NCBI GenBank assembly: GCA_039519185.1
Contig: CM076847.1
Span: 74,163,247 to 74,227,246 of the forward strand
Length of the DNA stretch: 64,000 nucleotides
Origin: Astragalus membranaceus
Lineage: Eukaryota; Streptophyta; Magnoliopsida; Fabales; Fabaceae
Reading direction: 5' to 3'
The position numbers and the translations under genes were made by a program. Every line of letters starts with the position of its first letter. The stretch's first letter is position 1. Below, one piece after another: positions 58,016-64,000 of this stretch. The notes below the pieces were generated by a model. The model saw only the letters and a program-made list of their open reading frames with translations, was not told where the DNA came from and did no database searches.

Positions 58016-60150
58016 CTAGTAATATACCCGTGCTTTCGCACGTGCCGATCGCGTTACGTGATACGATTACCTCAAATAGAAACGTTAATTTGAAATCTCA
58101 TTAATCTAAAATCAATTGTAAAATATAGAGGATGACTTGTATACGGGCAGGTGCTAGCATGTTCTTTTTATGAATAAATTTAGACAGTATTTAAATAATC
58201 TGAACATTACCCCGTGAAAATAAAAAAAAATTTAAAGTAGATAAAAAAGGAGTTTCAAATAAAAAAATTGATAAATATTAAAACTAAAAATGTAAAAGTA
58301 TCATTTAAAAACAATATGTGCATTTATCCCGTGTGTTTTTATATATCAGTGTTGTTATCCCATTTTTTTTTATATATCAGTGCAACTATCCCGTGTTTTT
58401 ATATATATCATTGCTGTTATCCCTGTATTTGTTTATATATCAGTGCAGTTGTCCAGTGTTTTTTTATGTATCAGTGCAGTTATCTCATAGTTTTAATTGA
58501 TTATTTGAGTTGATTAGTAAATTATCGTAGATAGTAAAAGATAGATAGTAGATTATCAATAACAAATATTTATCCCGTGTTTTTTTAAATATGAGTAACA
58601 ATTATTTGTCCTTTTTTAGGTATTAGTGACAAATATTTGTCGCGTGTGTTTTAAATATTAATCAGTTTAAATAGTCATTAAGCCTTCTTGTTTTTTTAGA
58701 TAGTAGTTTTCAAAAATTATAATTATCAATGGCAAATATTAATCCCGTGTTTATTTATATATCACTGCAGTTATCTCCGTGTTTTTTATATATCAGTGCA
58801 GTTATCTCGTAGTTTCAACTGATTATTTTAGTTGATAGTAGATTATAGTAGATAGTAAATTTGTTAGATAGTAGATAGATTATCAATAAAAAATAATTGT
58901 TTTAAATATTAATTAGTAATTTAAATAGTCATTAAGTTTGTTTATTTTTTAGATAGTAGGTTTGTAGTAGTAGGCTTCAAAAATTTTAATTATCAATGAC
59001 AAATATTAATCTCGTGTTTTTTTATATATCAGTGTAGTTATCTCGTAGTTTCAATTGATTATTTTAGTTGATTAGTAGATTATAGTAGATAGTAAAAGAG
59101 AGATAGTAGATTATCAATAAAAAATATTTATTTTAAATATTAATCAGTAGTTTAAATAATAATTAAATATTATTGTTTTTTAGATAGTAGGTTTATAGTA
59201 GTTTTCAAAAAATTTAATTATCAATGACAAATATTAATCCTTTGTTTTTTATATATTGGTGTAGTTATCCCACGTGTTTTTATATATCATTGCAGTTATC
59301 TCATAGTTTCAATTGATTATTTAAGTTGATTAGTAGATTATAGTAGATTATTGCAGTTATCCCGTGTTTTTATATTAGATTATTTGAGTTGATGTATATT
59401 ATAGTAGGTTTATAGTAGTTTTCCAAAATAACTATCAATGGTAAATATTAATTATAAATTTCCAAAAGAAATTATAAATATCAATGGTAAATATTAATCT
59501 CGTGTTTTTTTAATTATAAATTGGGAAAAAAAATTATAAATATCAATGGTAAATATTAATCCCGTGTTTTTTTTATATATCACCGTAGTTATCCCGTGTT
59601 TTTTTATTTATCAGTGCAATTATCTCGTAGTTTCAAATTATTATTTTAGTTGATTAGTAGATTATAGTAGATAATAAAAGTTAGATATTAGATTATCAAT
59701 AAGAAATATTTGTTTTAAATATTAATTACTAATTTAAATAGTCATTAAGTCTTCTTGTTTTTTAGATAGTAGGTTTATCGTAGTAGTCTTCAAAATTTTT
59801 AATTAAAGCAGTAGTTGTATAAATTTAAAAATTTAGGTAAAAGAATTAATGTGAAGTGATAAGAGAAGGAGAATAATTATTTATGAGAAAAGTAAAGTAA
59901 AAAGAAACAAATGAAGAAAGAGAGTGTAAAAGAAAAGTGAAAAGGAGGAAAGAGAGTGTAAAAAGAAAGAGAAAAAAAAGGAAGAAAGAGAGTGTAAGAG
60001 AAATGTGAAAAGTAAGAAAGAGGGTGTAAGAATAAAGAAAAAAAAAAGAAGAAATAGAGTGTAATGACATTTTTACCCTAAAAAATTTGAGGTGTCTTTT
60101 AGATAGAATGGGGTATTGGTAAAATCATATGTGGTTTAGTTGTATAAATA
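58016..60150 (-). mobile_element. Non-autonomous Helitron-like element with internal tandem repeats
   Basis: On the minus strand the 3' end reads CGTGCGAAAGCACGGG, a short spacer and CTAG at 58019-58016 followed by T: the hairpin-plus-CTRR arrangement of Helitrons. The 5' part (about 60070-60150) shares TAAACCACAT..GA.TTTACC with the start of the neighbouring Helitron-like element at 57650-57701. No genes; the interior is mostly tandem repeat. Confidence 0.55.
58318..59680. repeat. Two-level tandem repeat
   Basis: Short units of about 32-38 bp (TTATCCCGTGTTTTTATATA then TCAGTGCAG) repeat five or six times at 58325-58500. Longer units of about 230-340 bp then repeat, each containing CAAATATTAATCCCGTG, TAGTTTCAATTGATTATTT and GATAGTAGGTTTATAGTAG, at about 58563, 58735, 58999, 59229 and 59550. 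Confidence 0.8.
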
Positions 60151-60159
60151 AATAAATAA

Positions 60160-60650
60160 ATAGTTGTATATTACCTGTGCATCCGCACGGGCTAATCGCG
60201 TTACGTGGCATGATTATACTCAAACAAAAGTGTTAATTTGAAATGTTATTCCTAAAATTAGTTATATAATATAAAGATTGTAACAATTTTGTTGTTGTAA
60301 GGACAAATTGAGAAATTAAAAAAACCAAACAATTAACCGGAAAATCACTTCTAAATCATTATAATAAGAAATAGTTTACCCGTGCATCCCCACAGGCTGA
60401 TCGCGTTACTTGGCATGATTATACTGAAATAAAAATGTTAATTTGAAATGTCATTTATCTAAAATCAATTGTAAAAATCAATCTAAAAAAAATAAAATCA
60501 ATTGTAAAATATAAAGATTCAAATAGTTTTCTTGTTTTAAAGACAAATTTAGAAATTAAAAATATCAAACAATGAACCCGAAAATATTAATTGTTTGTTT
60601 AATATTAATCAGTTTCTTTAATCATATTATTAGTAAAATATAATAATATT
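60160..60650 (-). mobile_element. Two further Helitron-type 3' termini
   Basis: At about 60168-60235 and 60377-60440 the sequence repeats the terminal pattern of 53350 and 58016: TACC(C/T)GTGCATCC.CA.(G)GGCT, then ATCGCGTTAC.TGGCATGATT and AATGTTAATTTGAAATG. These are adjacent, partly overlapping insertions or truncations. The CTRR is replaced by CTAT in both, so the exact ends are uncertain. Confidence 0.45.
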
Positions 60651-61897
60651 TTGTTACACCCTCCTCTAGACAAAAGGAGAAGTGGGTGAAAAATATTAAT
60701 CAGTTTCTTTGATCATACATTTCCTTTACAATAGTGGACCACAATATATCAACCCATATGAAAAAATAACTTCCATAGGTTCCCTCTCAAGTTTGGTTCC
60801 CATTTCCAATACATTTATTAGTGATTTCAAACCAAACGATTACTTCATGAATGAGACCTATTGATGACATCTAATATCAATTTTGTGGCACAACGAAAAT
60901 ATAAATACGGAACTAATTTCACAATGACAGGTAGCTTCGAAATTGTAAAGGAAAGAAAGGATTGTTCACGTGGAGTCCACCTTCATAATCCATGTTTAAT
61001 TAGCAACTTTCATGTCTTCAACAAAGCAGGAGTCTATAAAACCTACAATATAGCATTGGTAGCGTTATGAGAGATATAGAACCAATAAAAAAACTTAGCA
61101 AATAAACTTAGCATCAATTTGCAATGATTAAAGTGTTGATATTCAAATCATAAGTATATAAACCCTTCTATGTCTATGTCTATGTCTACAGAACCCTCAA
61201 TTAATTAATGACTAAAATCACTAATCATGTAAGAGACATATAACTCACATCAACAAAGCCATTCAGCCCAAAGGAGTTTCACTCACATCAACAAAGGACC
61301 AAAATAGTTGTAACAAAAAATAACTCTAAATTCATGGTATAAAGGAATTCCATAACTATTTTTGAAACTGTAGCAGTGTACCCTTGATATTCAAAGGTTT
61401 TTAACTTCTTCCTTTGCCAACGAGCTTCGGGGTTTGAATTTTGAGGATACTTGAAAAAAATATAATATACATTCAGTTAAAAGAGCCGAGTGGGGTTTTA
61501 TATAATTTTTTCCGATAAAAATTCTCTCCATTTTTAGTAGACAAGATGGATTGTCTACTAAAAAACAGTTGAGAAAGTTTGTAGGAGAAGATATCTATGT
61601 ACCTTTCAACCTCAAACACAAGGAGACTAACTAGAAATAAAATCAAATTTAACAAAGTTCCCTCACATCAATGAAAATCACAAAAGCTTTGAATTCTGCA
61701 GTTCCTTGATTCAACCTTTGTTATGAACTTTAATTCAATTAATTTTATATCGCGAGTCATGTATATTCTTGATTCTTGATCGACTTGAGCAATTCATAAA
61801 AACTATCCCAAAAATCTCTCTTCTACCTGTATCATAAAAAATATTGAAATGTCAATAAATGGCTTGCTATGATATTTTATATATTTGTTATTATAAG
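60651..61897. other. AT-rich intergenic DNA
   Basis: Only short chance frames. Contains the second copy (61418-61451) of the 34-bp sequence that abuts the Helitron-like end at 58016. Confidence 0.5.
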
Positions 61898-62006
61898 TTT
61901 TCAAACTCCTCTACGGGTTGTTGAGGGTGTAGCTACTCATCTCAAAGTATTAGTTGATGGATTAAACACTACTGAAACAAAGGAAGTGATGGTGAAATTA
62001 GAACAT
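61898..62006 (+). other. Exon-like open stretch, unidentified
   Basis: 109 bp between a plausible acceptor (TTATAAG) and a strong donor (CAT/GTACGT). Open throughout in the frame reading RVVEGVATHLKVLVDGLNTT, with noticeably higher GC than its surroundings. No adjoining exon was recognised and no family is suggested. It may be a gene relic. Confidence 0.25.
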
Positions 62007-63003
62007 GTACGTGTTAACCTCAATCTAATGTAATATTAGTTGTAATTAACTTGATATATAACAAGCTAATTGCTTTGAATAGTAATTCTCATGTTTTTTG
62101 ACTCACTAATTCTATTGCTAATAACAAATAGTTACTTATATCCAAATAACATAATGTTAAATTTTGGTAGAAAAATTGACAACTTCATGCTAGATCTGTT
62201 CACTTTCTCTCGATAAGGTATCATGGCCACACATAACTTATTTTACTTTGCTTCTTTTTTTGTAAAGTAGGATTAACACAATATTTATGCATGATTAACA
62301 ACCACCTTGCTCAACTGAATTGAAGCACTACTCATCGAGCTATGCACAAGCAGTCAAGGTTGTGAAAATTTGATGACTGATTTCCCTTTCATCTGATTAT
62401 GTGCAAGATATATACATGTAGTCCCTTTTTCAAATATTTTAGGAGATATAGAGACAATATGCCACAAATGTAAGATTTATTTTAATGGTAAACAAATCTT
62501 TTAAAGTCTAAGTTGTATGATTAAATATACAATTTTTATTTTGGCCTCACCATTATATACTCTATTTTTTTGAATAATAACTGATTACTTCATTTGTCGA
62601 TACAAATTTAAGATAAGATATTGTTGATCATATAATATTAAGCCTTAATAATTTATTAAAAAGATATTGTATATACGTGCATTACACATAATATTATATT
62701 CATCTTTATCTTCTCTACAATCACACCCCTTCATACATTACCTTTTAAAAAGTTTTAAATTTTTTTAAACAAATGTTAAAAATGAACAATCATATTTCAG
62801 TGTGGACTCTAAACAAGTTTGTAAACTTGCATACTCGCATGAAACCACTATAACTGACTTTGAATTGTGATATTGCATGCATCCCCATTGTCATCACACC
62901 ATATGTGCTTCCCATTTTAATGCCCAAATAAATTTTCACATTGTAATGTATACACGTGCATTGCACGAGGTCATACGCATCGGTATTTAAACAATGCTTC
63001 ATA
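62007..63003. other. AT-rich intergenic DNA
   Basis: No coding features. A TACACGTGCATTGCACGAGG hairpin at about 62951 resembles the Helitron terminal hairpins but lacks the rest of the terminal pattern. Confidence 0.5.
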
Positions 63004-63382
63004 CACTACAAAAAAAACACTAATTAGCGACAGAAAGTAAAGTCGTAGCTAAAAAGTTCATTAGCGATGGAATTAATATAGCGACATAATTTAGGAGAAA
63101 ATTTTGAAACAGTTTCTAGGGGAATTAGTGACGGAACGGCCTGTCGCTATAAAGCTATCAGTCGCTAAAGCCTTTGATAACACCGCTATCGGGGCAGAAT
63201 TTTGAATTTGGCCCCGTCTGTCACTAAAGTCTTTGATTCCATCGCTATTGTGGTGGGATTTTGAATTTTACCAGCGTGGATTACGAAGGATTTAGTGACG
63301 GATTAGGCCATCGCTAATTCTCACTTAAACCCCCAAACCGAACCCTCTTCCCCATTTCTCACATTTCACTCTTTCTCCCTAA

Positions 63383-63425
<43 letters not shown>

Positions 63426-64000
63426 GAACTCACTCTTCACCACCACCACACCACCACCACACAGCTCCTCTCATCCTCAATCTTCTCTCTCTCTAACCAT
63501 CCCCGTCTCTCTAACTGTCCCTCTCTCTATGATCTCTACACAAACCATCTTCTCATATTTCACCTCCACCACCACAAAAGAAGCTTCCACCTTCACTCCT
63601 CTCTCCTACGAATCATCTCTCTATCCCTCTCTCGTTGAAGGTTAGTTTTTAATTTTTTTGGTTTTAGGTATTTTATTTTAGTTTTATTGTTATTACGATT
63701 TGTGAGTGAAATTTGAAATGTGAGTTTGAAATGGTAATTTGAGATGTGATTATTGTAGAAAAAAATTGTTGGTGTTAGAAAGGTTGTTTTTAGAAATGTT
63801 GTTGTTAGTGTTTAGGATTCTGAATTTGAAATGATAGAAATTTGAAATGTGGAATAGAAATGTTGTTGTTAGTATTTAGGATTGTGAATTAGAAGTGACA
63901 GAAATTTGATATGTGGATTAGAAATATTGTTGTTAGTGTTTAGGATTGTGAATTTGAAATTGTGTAGGATTGTCGTTGTTGTTAATTGAAATTGTGTTAA
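63004..64000 (+). mobile_element. CACTA element, left end, runs off window
   Basis: Starts CACTACAAAAAAAACACTAA, followed by subterminal motifs of the type TTAGCGAC/GTCGCTA in both orientations to about 63320. Next come a C/T-rich leader-like zone with a (TC)n run (63384-63422), a possible first exon ending near 63640 and a GT-starting T-rich stretch like an intron. The transposase itself would lie beyond 64000. Confidence 0.7.
63384..63422. repeat. (TC)n microsatellite
   Basis: About 19 TC units in the leader-like zone of the CACTA element. Confidence 0.95.

Overview
This window is plant nuclear DNA. I infer a legume of the Trifolieae/Fabeae type (clover, medick, vetch or pea relatives). 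The reasons are one intron-split plant housekeeping gene with GT-AG introns, Tat/Ogre-type giant LTR elements, and dense MITE, MULE, hAT, CACTA, SINE and Helitron debris. I see no bacterial, organellar, rRNA or CRISPR features. Most open frames in this AT-rich DNA are chance or low-complexity frames.

Layout. 1-7.68 kb: decayed repeats, including a MULE-type transposase N-terminal fragment (about 1.5-1.8 kb, minus strand), a SINE inserted into a MITE (2.97-3.48 kb), and a Mutator-like element with about 195-bp terminal inverted repeats (3.63-4.98 kb). 7,680-23,414: a complete non-autonomous LTR element on the minus strand, 15.7 kb, with LTRs of 4,143 and 4,146 bp, a GCCTT target duplication, and PBS and PPT but no gag-pol. 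23,921-29,383: a SLU7 splicing-factor gene in ten exons on the plus strand. Its introns carry a SINE, an old LTR scrap and a hAT MITE, and the coding sequence appears to have lost a conserved segment at exons 7/8. 30,181-30,813: a small intronless DUF761 gene on the minus strand with a triplicated C-terminal motif. 31.8-36.3 kb: LINE tail, CACTA ends and a 1,386-bp Mutator-like element with a perfect 9-bp target duplication.

36,378-53,349: a second member of the same giant LTR family on the plus strand. Its two LTRs each caught a different small hAT element. Subtracting these (and one 8-bp target duplication each) leaves exactly 3,969 bp for both LTRs. It is preceded by the 3' end of another internal region (tandem-LTR arrangement). 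53,350-60.6 kb: several Helitron-like sequences on the minus strand, one carrying RPA70-like exons and one filled with a tandem repeat. 60.6-63.0 kb: AT-rich DNA with one unidentified exon-like stretch. 63,004-end: the left end of a CACTA element that runs off the window.

Best candidate for something undescribed: the giant non-autonomous LTR family carries, in every LTR, about eight copies of a 33-35-nt hairpin. The loop is nearly invariant, while the stem differs from copy to copy with compensatory or G-U-compatible changes. It also carries three copies of a second structured motif (CTACGT...ACGTAG plus a terminal stem that covaries CGGG/CCCG with CGAG/CTCG). Both motifs also occur in the internal region next to the PBS. 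No protein-coding capacity explains this conservation, so selection on RNA or single-stranded DNA structure is the leading hypothesis. Coordinates come from reading by eye; repeat limits without a stated target duplication are approximate.
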